DNA of 14,033 nucleotides from assembly GCA_030617485.1 (NCBI GenBank), contig JAUWVK010000026.1:1-14033 (forward strand). The letters run 5' to 3'. This DNA is from Gammaproteobacteria bacterium. GTDB lineage: Bacteria; Pseudomonadota; Gammaproteobacteria; SZUA-152. Position 1 is the stretch's first letter; every line of letters begins with the position of its first letter. This document shows positions 1 through 8,276 of this stretch, one piece after another. The notes beneath the pieces are model-generated. The model had not been told where the DNA came from. It searched no databases and was given only the letters and a program-made list of their open reading frames with translations. The position numbers and the translations under genes were made by a program.

Positions 1-360
1 GGTAGCTCTAAACAAACCGGTCAACAAGCAGAAGAATCCGCATGCCACTACTTAAAAGGGCAAGGACTATCGCTTATTGAACGAAATTATAGTTGTACCC
101 GCGGTGAAATCGACCTAATTATGAAGGACAATAGCACTACCGTGTTTATTGAAGTACGCTTCCGTCGTGACACACGTTTTGGCAGTGGTGCAGAAAGTGT
201 CGATTACCGTAAACAAAAAAAACTGCTTGCAACAGCTTCTCATTATTTACAGAAAAACCCAAAAATAGCCCAGGGTGCCTGTCGATTTTAGGTAATTTCA
301 CTCACATTGAATAATGGAGAACAACAACTGGACTGGATACCCGATGCATTTCAGGCCTAA
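1..360 (+). pseudogene. yraN: YraN family (UPF0102) nuclease-like protein, 5'-partial, interrupted by in-frame amber codon
   Basis: The frame is open from the first base and lacks its N-terminus, which lies left of the window; the family alignment I recall suggests only about 10-15 residues are missing. The protein shows the YraN signature: a TG..AE..A..YL start, then GEIDLIM (about residues 35-41) and VFIEVRFR (about 48-55), the acidic and lysine/arginine positions of a PD-(D/E)XK-like fold. At 289-291 a TAG stops the frame right after ACRF, where relatives such as E. coli YraN continue with RFDVV. After the TAG the same frame stays open for 22 codons to a TAA at 358-360 and encodes a normal family C-terminus ending DWIPDAFQA. 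I therefore call the full 1-360 span one gene broken by a recent nonsense change, with a sequencing error as the alternative. The biochemical role of YraN is not well established. The next gene, dolP, follows after 36 bases, as it does near yraN in many gammaproteobacteria. Confidence 0.85.
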
Positions 361-396
361 GTAATTCCAGATAACAACGCTATAGAGTAAAAATTA

Positions 397-981
397 ATGA
401 ACCGTATATATCCACCTCTAGCTTTACTTTTAACATGTTTCTTACTGATACAACTGCAAGGCTGTGCAGCTCCACTGCTGGTGGCAGGTGCTGCTGGCGG
501 CGCAACCGTTGCAAATGATAAACGCAGCACGCGATCAATGGTTGATGACCAGGTTATCGAAACCAAAACAAAAGATAAAATATACGCAGATGAGGACATC
601 TCTAAAAAAATTCATATCAACATCACCAGCTACAATGGCATAGTTTTATTAACGGGCGAAACGTTGTCTAGATCCTTAAGAACTCGTGTCATAAACATTG
701 CCCGCCATATTGATAAGGTTCACCGTGTGCATAATGAGATTCGTGTCTCTGATCTCACCGATTTTAGCTCACGTACAAATGACAGCTGGATTACCTCCAA
801 GGTAAAAACACAAATGTTTGCCACCAAAGGCTTTAAATCATCTCAGATTAAGGTCACTACCGAAGCGGGTACCGTTTATCTCATGGGATTGGTAACCAAA
901 AAGGCTGGTAATCAGGCGGCTGAAATAGCCCGAAACGTGTCCGGCGTTAAACGTGTGGTGAAGTTGTTTGAATACATTTAA
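397..981 (+). CDS. dolP: DolP-like outer-membrane lipoprotein with two BON domains
   Basis: This 194-residue protein starts with a lipoprotein signal peptide: a hydrophobic stretch, then the lipobox LQGC with the lipidated cysteine at residue 23. Position +2 is alanine, so by the Lol rule it should go to the outer membrane. Two BON domains follow, roughly residues 49-117 and 125-194, each with the alternating beta/alpha pattern around conserved glycines (NGIVLLTGE and AGTVYLMGL). Length and layout match E. coli DolP (formerly YraP, about 191 residues), which binds anionic phospholipid and supports outer-membrane integrity and BAM function. It lies 36 bases after yraN, the usual neighbour, but the diaA gene that separates the two in E. 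coli is absent. A weak TAGAG ribosome site precedes the ATG. OsmY-type BON proteins are the alternative, but they are not lipoproteins. Confidence 0.9.
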   Translation: MNRIYPPLALLLTCFLLIQLQGCAAPLLVAGAAGGATVANDKRSTRSMVDDQVIETKTKDKIYADEDISKKIHINITSYNGIVLLTGETLSRSLRTRVINIARHIDKVHRVHNEIRVSDLTDFSSRTNDSWITSKVKTQMFATKGFKSSQIKVTTEAGTVYLMGLVTKKAGNQAAEIARNVSGVKRVVKLFEYI

Positions 982-1034
982 CTCGAAATTTTCTTCGCGG
1001 CTCCGCTGCTAATTTACATGTACGATTACTGCTC

Positions 1035-2417
1035 ATGGCTTTAGCTGAACACATAACCCAGTCATTCGTTAGTTTGTTGGGCGCTGGCAAAGTCCTAACC
1101 GACCCGACAGATCGGCTAGCCTACGGCTACGACAATAGCCGTGAGCAGGCTTTACCCGATTTGGTTGTATTCCCTGATCATCACGATGATGTTGTGGCAA
1201 TCCTACAGTTGTGCCACGAATATAAAATTCCTGTCACCTGTCGTGGCCGCGGCACAGGTACTACCGGAGCCGCTGTTCCTGTCAGCGGAGGTCTTGTGCT
1301 ATCGACCGAACGCATGACACGTATTCTGGAAATAACACCCGGTGACCGTTTAATGGTGGTAGAACCTGGCGTTACCAATCAGGCCGTTCAACAAGCAGCG
1401 GGGGAACAGGGGGTTTTCTGGCCGCCGGATCCCACCAGTAGTGCTGTATGTACTGTCGGCGGCAATTTAGCCTACAATTCAGCGGGGCCAAGAGCTGTAA
1501 AATACGGCACACCTCGGGAAAACGTGCTCGGTCTGCGTGCTGTTACTGGAACCGGCGAGGAAATTCGTACTGGCGTAAGAACCACAAAGGGCGTCGTCGG
1601 TTATGACCTCACCCGTTTACTTATTGGTTCAGAGGGAACGCTGGCGGTCATTACCGAGGCCACTCTGAAACTCACTCCCATACCCGAAAGCAAACGCACT
1701 TTGCAGGCCATTTATGCGAGTATATCCTCAGCTGCAGAGGCGGTTTCGCGCATCATGGCACAACCGGTTATGCCTTGCGCTCTGGAGTTTATTGACGGCC
1801 ATGCCATCGAAATGGTCCGAGAATACTCGTCAGTTAACCTGCCCAAAAATGCCGGCGCCATGTTGATGATTGAAGTTGATGGCCTGGAATCAGCCATGCC
1901 GCAAGCCTTATCTGCCGTGAGTGAAGCAGCAAGCACCGAAGGCCTGCTTAAACTAAGCACCGCAAAAACTGATGACGAAATTAATGCTTTATGGGCTACT
2001 CGCAAAGCGCTTTCCCCTGCTTTGCGCAATGTGGCGCCCAAAAAAATTAACGAGGATGTTGTTGTCCCGGTATCACAAATGCCTGCCCTTATGACCGGCC
2101 TCGATCGCCTGGGTAAACAGCATGACATTACCATCGTTAATTTTGGCCACGCTGGCAATGGCAATATCCACGTGAATTTGCTGGTAAACCCCGATGACCC
2201 TGAGCAGCTGACCCGCTCCCAATCCTGTCTGAATGATGTTTTCACGCTAGTTATCTCGCTAGGAGGAACCCTGTCGGGAGAGCATGGCATTGGTCTGGTA
2301 AAACGTGATTTTGTGGGTCGGGAAATTGACGCCACCAGTTTGCGCCTGATGAGACAAATCAAGGATATTTTTGACCCTCAAAATATACTAAACCCTGGCA
2401 AAACATTACCCTCATAA
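1035..2417 (+). CDS. GlcD-type FAD-linked 2-hydroxyacid dehydrogenase/oxidase
   Basis: This 460-residue flavoprotein belongs to the vanillyl-alcohol-oxidase/PCMH superfamily. The N-terminal FAD-binding domain (about residues 35-220) contains CRGRGTGTTGAAVPVSGG from residue 69, the pyrophosphate-binding loop. It also contains PPDPTS and GGNLAYNSAGPRAVKYG, the pattern of D-lactate dehydrogenase/GlcD enzymes. The C-terminal FAD-oxidase domain (about 255-459) has FGHAGNGNIH at 370-379 and SGEHGIG at 414-420. Their histidines and glutamate form the substrate or metal site in this family. The substrate cannot be told from sequence: glycolate, D-lactate and D-2-hydroxyglutarate are all possible. No glcE or glcF partner lies nearby, which favours a stand-alone enzyme over a glycolate oxidase complex. 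It starts 53 bases after dolP with no visible terminator between, so co-transcription is possible. The ATG has only a weak ribosome site, but the N-terminus fits the family length. Confidence 0.9.
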   Translation: MALAEHITQSFVSLLGAGKVLTDPTDRLAYGYDNSREQALPDLVVFPDHHDDVVAILQLCHEYKIPVTCRGRGTGTTGAAVPVSGGLVLSTERMTRILEITPGDRLMVVEPGVTNQAVQQAAGEQGVFWPPDPTSSAVCTVGGNLAYNSAGPRAVKYGTPRENVLGLRAVTGTGEEIRTGVRTTKGVVGYDLTRLLIGSEGTLAVITEATLKLTPIPESKRTLQAIYASISSAAEAVSRIMAQPVMPCALEFIDGHAIEMVREYSSVNLPKNAGAMLMIEVDGLESAMPQALSAVSEAASTEGLLKLSTAKTDDEINALWATRKALSPALRNVAPKKINEDVVVPVSQMPALMTGLDRLGKQHDITIVNFGHAGNGNIHVNLLVNPDDPEQLTRSQSCLNDVFTLVISLGGTLSGEHGIGLVKRDFVGREIDATSLRLMRQIKDIFDPQNILNPGKTLPS

Positions 2418-2478
2418 TAACCCCAATATTTACCATGCAATTTGCCGCATCAACGGGCGCGCCCAGCTAGCTAACTAA

Positions 2479-2518
2479 TTGCAAACTCTAAAGTTTTCCT
2501 ATTTTTATCCGCTATAAT
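2479..2518 (+). promoter_or_regulatory. Candidate sigma-70 promoter for the DUF2892 gene
   Basis: A perfect TATAAT lies at 2513-2518 in the 164-base gap after the GlcD-type gene. It is followed by a CGTGAGGGG stretch. The -35 is poor: AAAGTT lies at a 17-base spacing (2490-2495), and the better TTGCAA at 2479 is too far away. The gap shows no clear terminator for the upstream gene. The -10 is convincing but the promoter as a whole is not proven. Confidence 0.45.
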
Positions 2519-2581
2519 CGTGAGGGGTAATCGTATTTCAACCACGTACATAACATCCAATAAAATGTAGGGAGCAACTCC

Positions 2582-2803
2582 ATGGCACTAAAACGAAATC
2601 TTCATAACATCGATATTGTTGTCCGTATCGTAATCGGCGTAGCACTAGTTTACATAGGTTTTATTGATACCAGCTATATCGCTAATAGCACTATTCGAAT
2701 TTTATTGGGAGCTTTCGGCGCTATCAACCTGGTCGCCGCACTTATGCGCTCCTGCCCGATATACGCACTTGCAGGCATTAGTACCTTCCGCAGCAAATCC
2801 TGA
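2582..2803 (+). CDS. Small DUF2892 (YgaP-like transmembrane domain) inner-membrane protein
   Basis: This 73-residue protein matches the DUF2892 pattern: an N-terminal polar stretch with R15, two membrane helices (about residues 13-29 and 36-56) and a SCPIYALAG motif with C58-P59 after the second helix. The same module forms the membrane part of the rhodanese YgaP and also occurs alone, as here. Its molecular role is unknown. A strong ribosome site (GGGAG, 8 bases before the ATG) and the TATAAT upstream suggest it begins a transcript. The GGDEF-EAL gene starts 35 bases downstream and probably shares that transcript. The window also holds a cytoplasmic rhodanese domain at the other end (11651-12712), but nothing links the two genes directly. 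Confidence 0.85.
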   Translation: MALKRNLHNIDIVVRIVIGVALVYIGFIDTSYIANSTIRILLGAFGAINLVAALMRSCPIYALAGISTFRSKS

Positions 2804-2838
2804 AATCAGACTTTTAGGCTGACAACCAAAACAGACTT

Positions 2839-4779
2839 ATGTCCCTGCGTCTCAAACTCATTCTGTCTTTCGTCACGGCAAGCCTGGCGATTGTGGCGAT
2901 ATTTTCCGCTATCTCATATAACGGCGCGAAAAACTATTCACACCAAAATGAGCTCGACCATGCACATAAAAACAATGTCAGACTCATCGATATGCTGGAT
3001 GCAAAAGGAGCGACACTGGATCAAATCGAACGAATGCTCCCCCACCATAAAGAAGATCACTCATTTTATACCGTCATCGACGCTGAAACCGGAAACATTC
3101 TTTCTCAGCAAGAATCTGATGAACAAAACAAAACACTCAACCAGGTTATTCGTCAAATAGGGATGATAAGCGGTGTAAATCAGGGCATAACATCCATACA
3201 AAATGAAACCTATTTTTGGGCCACGAACGCTATACCAGGCACTAGCTATTTATTACTCAACACCTTTCGCCAAACTGGAGAAAGCATTAGCAAATTTTTA
3301 AATTTTATTGGCCTGGCACTGGGCATTACTATTTTCATAGCCATGTGGCTTTCATTTTGGGCCGCAACTATTTTGGCAAATCTTTACCAGCGACTGGCAA
3401 ATCAAAAGTCCGAAATTGAGCACAAATCTCGCCATGACCCTTTAACCCAGCTCCCCAACCGCCAGTCAATTAGCGGCATCATCCAGGAAGCGATGATCGC
3501 CAATAATAATGACAAGGAAAACTTATTACTCTGCCTGGTAGACATCCATGGATTAAAGGAAATAAACGACTCGTTAGGACACGAATATGGTGACACTATC
3601 CTACGTCAAGTCACCGAACGTCTGGATGGCGCACTTCGTAGCTCTGACAGTGTTGGACGTTTTGGCGGTGACAAGTTTGCCGTTATCCTTACTCACAGCA
3701 AAACCAGCATTGTCGATGAAATCTGTCACAGACTGCTGGGCTCCCTTGATAGTTCTTTTCATATCGACGATCGCAGTCTGTTTATCGGGGCGACACTAGG
3801 CATTGCCAATTACCCAGATCACGCTGACAACCCACAAACCTTAATACAAAAAGCGGAGATAGCTCTACATAAAGCCAAAGATTCAGGTAAAGATTTTGTT
3901 ATTTTTGAAACCCAACATGACAAAGGTAACATCGAAAAACTTCATCTGGCTAATGATTTACGCGATGCCATCCGTAACGGTGACCTGGAATTACACTATC
4001 AGCCACAACTTAACCTGCGCACTGGGAAAATTGCAGGAGTTGAAGCACTATGCCGATGGGTTCACCCGGTACATGGCTTTATATCTCCCGATACGTTCAT
4101 TGATATAGCTGAACGAACCGGCATTATTAAACAACTAACCGAATGGGTTTTAGCTACCGCAGTAAAACAATGCGCAGAATGGCAAAAATCTCATGGCTCG
4201 CTTACCATGTCGATTAATTTGTCCGCCCGCAATTTACATGATGAAACACTTGGCAAACAAATCGCCAGGCTTATCCGCCACTGGCAGGTTATTCCTGAGA
4301 AAATTTGTCTTGAAATTACAGAAACTGCCATGATGGCAGACCCTGAGCATGCCATGGTTCTGCTGGGAGAACTGGACAACCTGGGAGTAAAAATATCCAT
4401 TGATGATTTTGGTACTGGGTATTCGTCTTTAGGTTATTTAAAAAAATTGCCCGTGGATGAAATAAAGATAGACAGATCTTTTGTTATGAATATGAAAGAT
4501 GATGACAATGATGTATCTATCATTCGCGCAACTGTAGGCCTGGCTCATGACCTTGGTTTATCGGTGGTTGCGGAAGGGGTTGAGAACCAGGAATCCCAAG
4601 ATTTACTTAAAACACTAAATTGCGAATATGCGCAGGGTTACCATATTTGCAAACCTGCGCCAGCGGAAGAAATCAGTGGATTTTTAAATAGCCTACAATC
4701 TGACGGCGCCAAAAATGATCAGTCGGATGACGGAGACTCCGCTAGAACTGACTCATATCAAACATTAAAACCCGCTTAA
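2839..4779 (+). CDS. Membrane-anchored GGDEF-EAL protein; degenerate GGDEF, intact-looking c-di-GMP phosphodiesterase
   Basis: This 646-residue protein has a first membrane helix at about 7-28, a periplasmic stretch of about 125 residues without a family I recognise, and a second helix at about 153-180. A GGDEF domain (about 195-360) and an EAL domain (about 375-622) follow. The GGDEF signature reads GGDKF (276-280). Lysine at 279 replaces the metal-binding acidic residue, so diguanylate cyclase activity is unlikely; a GTP-binding regulatory role is a common fate of such domains. The EAL domain keeps E402-A-L, N460 in INLSARNL, E492 in EITE, D522-D523 in DDFGTGYSSL and E579 in AEGVE, the residues needed for metal binding and catalysis. 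It should therefore hydrolyse c-di-GMP to pGpG in response to a periplasmic or membrane signal. The C-terminal tail of about 25 residues is acidic and polar. It starts 35 bases after the DUF2892 gene without an obvious ribosome site. Confidence 0.93.
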   Translation: MSLRLKLILSFVTASLAIVAIFSAISYNGAKNYSHQNELDHAHKNNVRLIDMLDAKGATLDQIERMLPHHKEDHSFYTVIDAETGNILSQQESDEQNKTLNQVIRQIGMISGVNQGITSIQNETYFWATNAIPGTSYLLLNTFRQTGESISKFLNFIGLALGITIFIAMWLSFWAATILANLYQRLANQKSEIEHKSRHDPLTQLPNRQSISGIIQEAMIANNNDKENLLLCLVDIHGLKEINDSLGHEYGDTILRQVTERLDGALRSSDSVGRFGGDKFAVILTHSKTSIVDEICHRLLGSLDSSFHIDDRSLFIGATLGIANYPDHADNPQTLIQKAEIALHKAKDSGKDFVIFETQHDKGNIEKLHLANDLRDAIRNGDLELHYQPQLNLRTGKIAGVEALCRWVHPVHGFISPDTFIDIAERTGIIKQLTEWVLATAVKQCAEWQKSHGSLTMSINLSARNLHDETLGKQIARLIRHWQVIPEKICLEITETAMMADPEHAMVLLGELDNLGVKISIDDFGTGYSSLGYLKKLPVDEIKIDRSFVMNMKDDDNDVSIIRATVGLAHDLGLSVVAEGVENQESQDLLKTLNCEYAQGYHICKPAPAEEISGFLNSLQSDGAKNDQSDDGDSARTDSYQTLKPA

Positions 4780-4817
4780 CCTCACGCAGTTTTCCCATGT
4801 TTAGTCAGAAACAAATC

Positions 4818-4847
4818 ATTCCTCATTATCAATGCCGGAATAGTTTT
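4818..4847 (+). terminator. Weak candidate terminator after the GGDEF-EAL gene
   Basis: In the short gap between the convergent GGDEF-EAL and sfsA genes, ATTCC (4818-4822) and CATT (4824-4827) pair with AATG (4831-4834) and GGAAT (4837-4841). A TTTT tract follows at 4844-4847. The stem is short and has an internal loop, so this is only a candidate. Confidence 0.35.
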
Positions 4848-4848
4848 A

Positions 4849-5568
4849 TTAATTAAAGCAATTTACAGGCAAACTTTTAATGGGGAGTATTTCTGTTGGT
4901 GAAACCTGAAATTCATACGCCAATGCTTCCACGCCGGCATCTATAGCTTGCCGCAATGTCTGACCATAAAGTTTGTCAATGTTATCCGCGGGCCTTACCT
5001 CTCGACAATCATTGCGCTGCACACAATAAAAAATAATCGCTCTCGCGCCCTGTTCAACCATAAACATTAATTCTCGAAGATGTTTCGTGCCTCGCGCCGT
5101 TACCGCATCCGGGAATAGTCCCACGCCATTATCAACCAAAGTCACATTTTTCACTTCAACGTAACAGGGTGGAGTATTCTTAGGTGAGTCCGACTCAAGC
5201 AACAAATCAATCCGACTGTTTTCATTACCATAACGGACTTCACCGCGCACACTCTGGTAATCGCTAAGCTCTGTAACAAAACCGGATTCTATTGCTTCAC
5301 GCACCAGCTTGTTGCTCAACATGGTATTGATACCGCACAGCACTCCAGGAACCACTTCAATAATCTCCCAGGTCAGCGGATACTTACGTTTTGGATTGTC
5401 GGAACGACTTAACCACACACGACTGCCCGGCTCACAACATCCGGTCATAGCACCTGTATTGGCAGTGTGCGCAGTCACCATACTGCCATCTATCAACTCC
5501 ACATCTGCAAGAAACCGTTTGTAGCGCTTAAGCAAACGTCCTTCAATCAATGATGAGGTAAACTGCAT
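4849..5568 (-). CDS. sfsA: SfsA family DNA/RNA nuclease-like protein
   Basis: This 239-residue protein matches SfsA along its length (E. coli SfsA is about 234 residues). An N-terminal OB-fold-like part holds the family signatures LIEGRLLKRYKRFLADV and HTANTGAMTGCCEPG (about residues 34-48). A PD-(D/E)XK nuclease-like core follows with D121 in RIDLL and E138-V-K140 in YVEVKNV, then FPDAVTARGTKHLREL (about 152-167). SfsA was named for stimulating maltose fermentation genes when overexpressed. It binds DNA, and nuclease activity is proposed from the fold, but its cellular role is unclear. It lies 60 bases downstream of htpG on the same strand, with no evident terminator between them, so read-through from htpG is plausible. 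Confidence 0.93.
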   Translation of the reverse strand: MQFTSSLIEGRLLKRYKRFLADVELIDGSMVTAHTANTGAMTGCCEPGSRVWLSRSDNPKRKYPLTWEIIEVVPGVLCGINTMLSNKLVREAIESGFVTELSDYQSVRGEVRYGNENSRIDLLLESDSPKNTPPCYVEVKNVTLVDNGVGLFPDAVTARGTKHLRELMFMVEQGARAIIFYCVQRNDCREVRPADNIDKLYGQTLRQAIDAGVEALAYEFQVSPTEILPIKSLPVNCFN

Positions 5569-5628
5569 GGTATTTAACGAAAATGAACGACAGTTTTAAG
5601 CAGTGAGCTGGAAAAAAGTACCGAAATA

Positions 5629-7539
5629 CTATTTTGCCATGGATAACAGCAATTCATTCATTCGTTTAACAAAGGTCGCAGGGTCGTCCAGCTGCCCTCC
5701 CTCAGCAAGCAATGCCTGATCAAATAACACCTGTGTTAGCTCATCAAACTGGGAATTATCTGGCTCATCTTTTAGTTTTAGCACCAAAGGATGCTCGGGG
5801 TTAAATTCAAAAATAGGCTTACTGCCCGGCACCGCCTGACCTGCCGATTTAAGAATACGTTCCAGGTTAGCACTCATATCACTCTCACCAGTAACCAGGC
5901 AGGCAGGTGAACTGGTAAGCCGGTGGGTAATACGTACATCACTGACAGTATCACCCAGAGCCTCTTTCATCTTTTTAACAATATCTTCAAAGGACTCGCC
6001 TGTTTTTTCCTGTTCTGCTTTTTCTTTCTTGTCTTCCAGACCACCCAGGTTTAACTCGCCCTGCGTCACAGACTTCAACGGCTTATCTTCAAACTCGGTG
6101 AATGAGCTCATCAACCACTCATCGACTCGATCTGACAGCAGTATCACCTCAATACCTTTTTTGCGGAATATTTCCAGATGCGGGCTATTTTTAGCAGCGG
6201 AAAAGCTTTCCGCTGTAACATAATAAATCGCCTCCTGCCCCGGCTTCATTCGACCCACATAATCTGTTAGCGATATCGTCTGCGCCTCATCATCTGCGTG
6301 CGTTGTTGAAAAACGCAATAGTTTGGCAATTTGTTTGGTATTCGTAAAATCTTCGCCAGGTCCTTCTTTAATAACTCGACCAAACTCTTTCCAGAAGCTA
6401 GTGTATTTTTCAACATCATTTTTGGCCATTTTTTCTAACATGCCCAGTACTTTCTTTACCGATCCAGCCCGAATGTTATCAATCGCCTTATTATGTTGTA
6501 GCAATTCACGCGACACATTCAATGGCAAGTCGTTGGAATCGATAATGCCACGAACAAATCGTAGATAATTTGGCATCAATTGTTCAGCGTCATCCATTAT
6601 GTACACACGGCGCACATAAAGTTTTATGCCGTGCTTGCTATCACGATCCCATAAATCAAAGGGTGCGCGAGAAGGGATGTATAACAAAGAAGTATATTCA
6701 TATTTCCCTTCTACCTGATTATGAATATGGGCAAGTGGCTCTTCAAAATCATGCGCCACATGTTTGTAGAATTCGCTGTATTCATCATCGGTGATGTCAG
6801 CCTTGGGTCGCGCCCATAAAGCACTTGCCCGATTGACTGTTTCAAATTCTGGCTCCGCTGAATCGTCTTTATCTTCTTCAGCGCCCATCGACTCCTTTTT
6901 CATCAAAATAGGCAACGTAATATGGTCCGAATATTTACCAATAATATTACGCAGCCGGTAGGATTCCAGAAATTCATCTTCGTCTTCGCGAATATGCAAA
7001 ACAACGCTAGTACCACGCGCCGGTTTTTCGATGGTTTCCAGAGAGTACTCGCCATCTCCTTTGGATTCCCAACAAACACCATGCTCAGCCCCCAGACCTG
7101 CGCGACGTGTTATTAGCGTTACTTTGTCGGCAACAATAAAAGCTGAATAGAATCCAACACCAAACTGCCCAATCAGGTGTGAATCTTTGGCTTGATCACC
7201 GGTGAGTGACTGAAAAAACTGTGCGGTTCCCGATTTTGCGATGGTCCCTATATGTTCAATGACTTCCTGGCGGGTCATACCGATACCGTTATCGGTAATC
7301 GTGACTGTGCGCGCCTCTTTATCTAAGTCAACAGTGATTTTAAATTCAGAATCATTTTCAAACAGGGCGTCATCAGAAAGGCCTTCAAAACGGAGTTTGT
7401 CTACCGCATCAGAGGCGTTGGAAATCAATTCCCGTAAGAAGATTTCCTTGTTGCTATATAACGAATGAATCATGAGGTTAAGCAGTTGCTTCACCTCTGT
7501 CTGAAACCCCAGGGTTTCCTTATGCGCTTCAACAGTCAT
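5629..7539 (-). CDS. htpG: Molecular chaperone HtpG (bacterial Hsp90)
   Basis: This 636-residue protein is a full-length bacterial Hsp90. The N-terminal GHKL ATPase domain (about 1-235) begins [38 protein letters not shown]. It includes the ATP-binding motifs [14 protein letters not shown] and [15 protein letters not shown]. The middle domain contains [11 protein letters not shown] and the [16 protein letters not shown] loop with the catalytic arginine region. The C-terminal domain, used for dimerisation, ends at a TAG stop. It acts as an ATP-driven dimer in protein folding and remodelling. An AGAGGA-like ribosome site precedes the ATG at a longish distance. I could not find a convincing sigma-32 promoter upstream; a possible sigma-70-like pair is listed separately. 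Confidence 0.98.
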   Translation of the reverse strand: MTVEAHKETLGFQTEVKQLLNLMIHSLYSNKEIFLRELISNASDAVDKLRFEGLSDDALFENDSEFKITVDLDKEARTVTITDNGIGMTRQEVIEHIGTIAKSGTAQFFQSLTGDQAKDSHLIGQFGVGFYSAFIVADKVTLITRRAGLGAEHGVCWESKGDGEYSLETIEKPARGTSVVLHIREDEDEFLESYRLRNIIGKYSDHITLPILMKKESMGAEEDKDDSAEPEFETVNRASALWARPKADITDDEYSEFYKHVAHDFEEPLAHIHNQVEGKYEYTSLLYIPSRAPFDLWDRDSKHGIKLYVRRVYIMDDAEQLMPNYLRFVRGIIDSNDLPLNVSRELLQHNKAIDNIRAGSVKKVLGMLEKMAKNDVEKYTSFWKEFGRVIKEGPGEDFTNTKQIAKLLRFSTTHADDEAQTISLTDYVGRMKPGQEAIYYVTAESFSAAKNSPHLEIFRKKGIEVILLSDRVDEWLMSSFTEFEDKPLKSVTQGELNLGGLEDKKEKAEQEKTGESFEDIVKKMKEALGDTVSDVRITHRLTSSPACLVTGESDMSANLERILKSAGQAVPGSKPIFEFNPEHPLVLKLKDEPDNSQFDELTQVLFDQALLAEGGQLDDPATFVKRMNELLLSMAK

Positions 7540-7591
7540 TCTTGGTTTATCCTCTCAATAAATATTCAATAGCCACTAGCCAGCCACACAA

Positions 7592-7618
7592 AATATAGCC
7601 AATGAGTCACTTGCTCAA
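7592..7618 (-). promoter_or_regulatory. Low-confidence candidate promoter for htpG
   Basis: On the minus strand TTGAGC (7613-7618) and TATATT (7592-7597) are separated by 15 bases, about 50 bases upstream of the htpG start. The spacing is short for sigma-70, and the -10 does not match the CCCCAT-type sigma-32 consensus. It is given only as the best pair I can see. Confidence 0.25.
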
Positions 7619-7662
7619 TATGGCGACGTATCTTACCAAATCAACCGGGGGATTAAAGAAAT

Positions 7663-7700
7663 ACAACAAAAACCAGAGTGGCCTGGCGGCTAAAGCCGTC
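7663..7700 (-). terminator. Weak candidate terminator downstream of the PilZ gene
   Basis: On the minus strand a GACGGCT-TT-AGCCGCC hairpin is followed by a second small stem, CCAG/CTGG, and then a T-rich run (TTTTTGTTGT). It lies about 75-110 bases after the PilZ stop codon and just before the putative htpG promoter. The last stem is only 4 bp, so activity is uncertain. Confidence 0.35.
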
Positions 7701-7773
7701 CAATCAGAACCAATCGGTCAGGCGCTGCCGGGGGATTTGTGAACCATCCCAACAGTTAGCAGTTTCAGATAGC

Positions 7774-8139
7774 TCAGTGCCGAGCAGCCACTTTTGCCCG
7801 AAAAAGAAACCGACGAAAATCCTGTTGCTGATCACCGTTCAATTTTGGAAACACCAGTCCTGCTCCATTATCAGTGGAACGAACCACTTGAGCCTTCAAC
7901 CGATATCGTTTAGGGGTAACATGAGATTGCGCCACAAAAACAAGTTCAACATCCATATCGGAGTTAATCGGCATTGCCTTAGAAGGTAAATACGTGCCAT
8001 TTAAACCAATATTTTTGGTTCGGCAACGAAACATACCTGCAATGTTTTGTTCATGAAAATGGACCTCAGTTTCAAGGGCCAGAGTATGACGGAAATCACC
8101 ACGCTTTTCCGCCAGTTGTTGTTTTTCTTCCTTGCTCAT
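7774..8139 (-). CDS. PilZ-domain protein (putative c-di-GMP effector, variant motif)
   Basis: This is a 121-residue single-domain protein. An N-terminal KRGDFRH carries the RxxxR motif (R13 and R17), and the second PilZ motif, normally (D/N)xSxxG, reads N43-I-G45-L-N-G48. The remainder has the beta-barrel pattern expected for PilZ (MDVELVF, KAQVVRS, GAGLVFPKLN) and a C-terminal helix with FRRFLFRAK. PilZ proteins bind c-di-GMP and act on motility, alginate or secretion partners. Glycine in place of the motif serine may weaken or change binding. No pilus or polysaccharide gene lies alongside, so the target is unknown. GGGATGG, 5-11 bases before the ATG, is a plausible ribosome site. The gene lies 137 bases downstream of the Sel1-repeat gene on the same strand. 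Confidence 0.85.
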   Translation of the reverse strand: MSKEEKQQLAEKRGDFRHTLALETEVHFHEQNIAGMFRCRTKNIGLNGTYLPSKAMPINSDMDVELVFVAQSHVTPKRYRLKAQVVRSTDNGAGLVFPKLNGDQQQDFRRFLFRAKVAARH

Positions 8140-8276
8140 AATCCATCCCGATTGAAATATATGGGGAAATAATCCTACCAGCTTTGATAAATAACACCAG
8201 CTTATTTAGGGGAATAGGTTAAGGGAATATGCAATTAGCCCAGCCATGCGAAATGAGCTTCTCTGAGGTAAACCGA

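Noticed and set aside
1..360. Amber read-through or amber reassignment as the main explanation for yraN
   Set aside because: TAG ends at least three other genes in the window in the usual way, and no recoding signal is visible after the TAG, so a nonsense mutation or error is simpler.
1712..2362. Minus-strand frame of 216 residues
   Set aside because: It is fully antisense to the conserved C-terminal domain of the GlcD-type enzyme and has shadow-like composition.
7540..7680. Sigma-32 heat-shock promoter for htpG
   Set aside because: I looked for a CTTGAA / CCCCAT-like pair on the minus strand and found none with acceptable spacing.
7678..7989. Plus-strand frame of 103 residues
   Set aside because: It overlaps the PilZ gene on the opposite strand and has no domain pattern.
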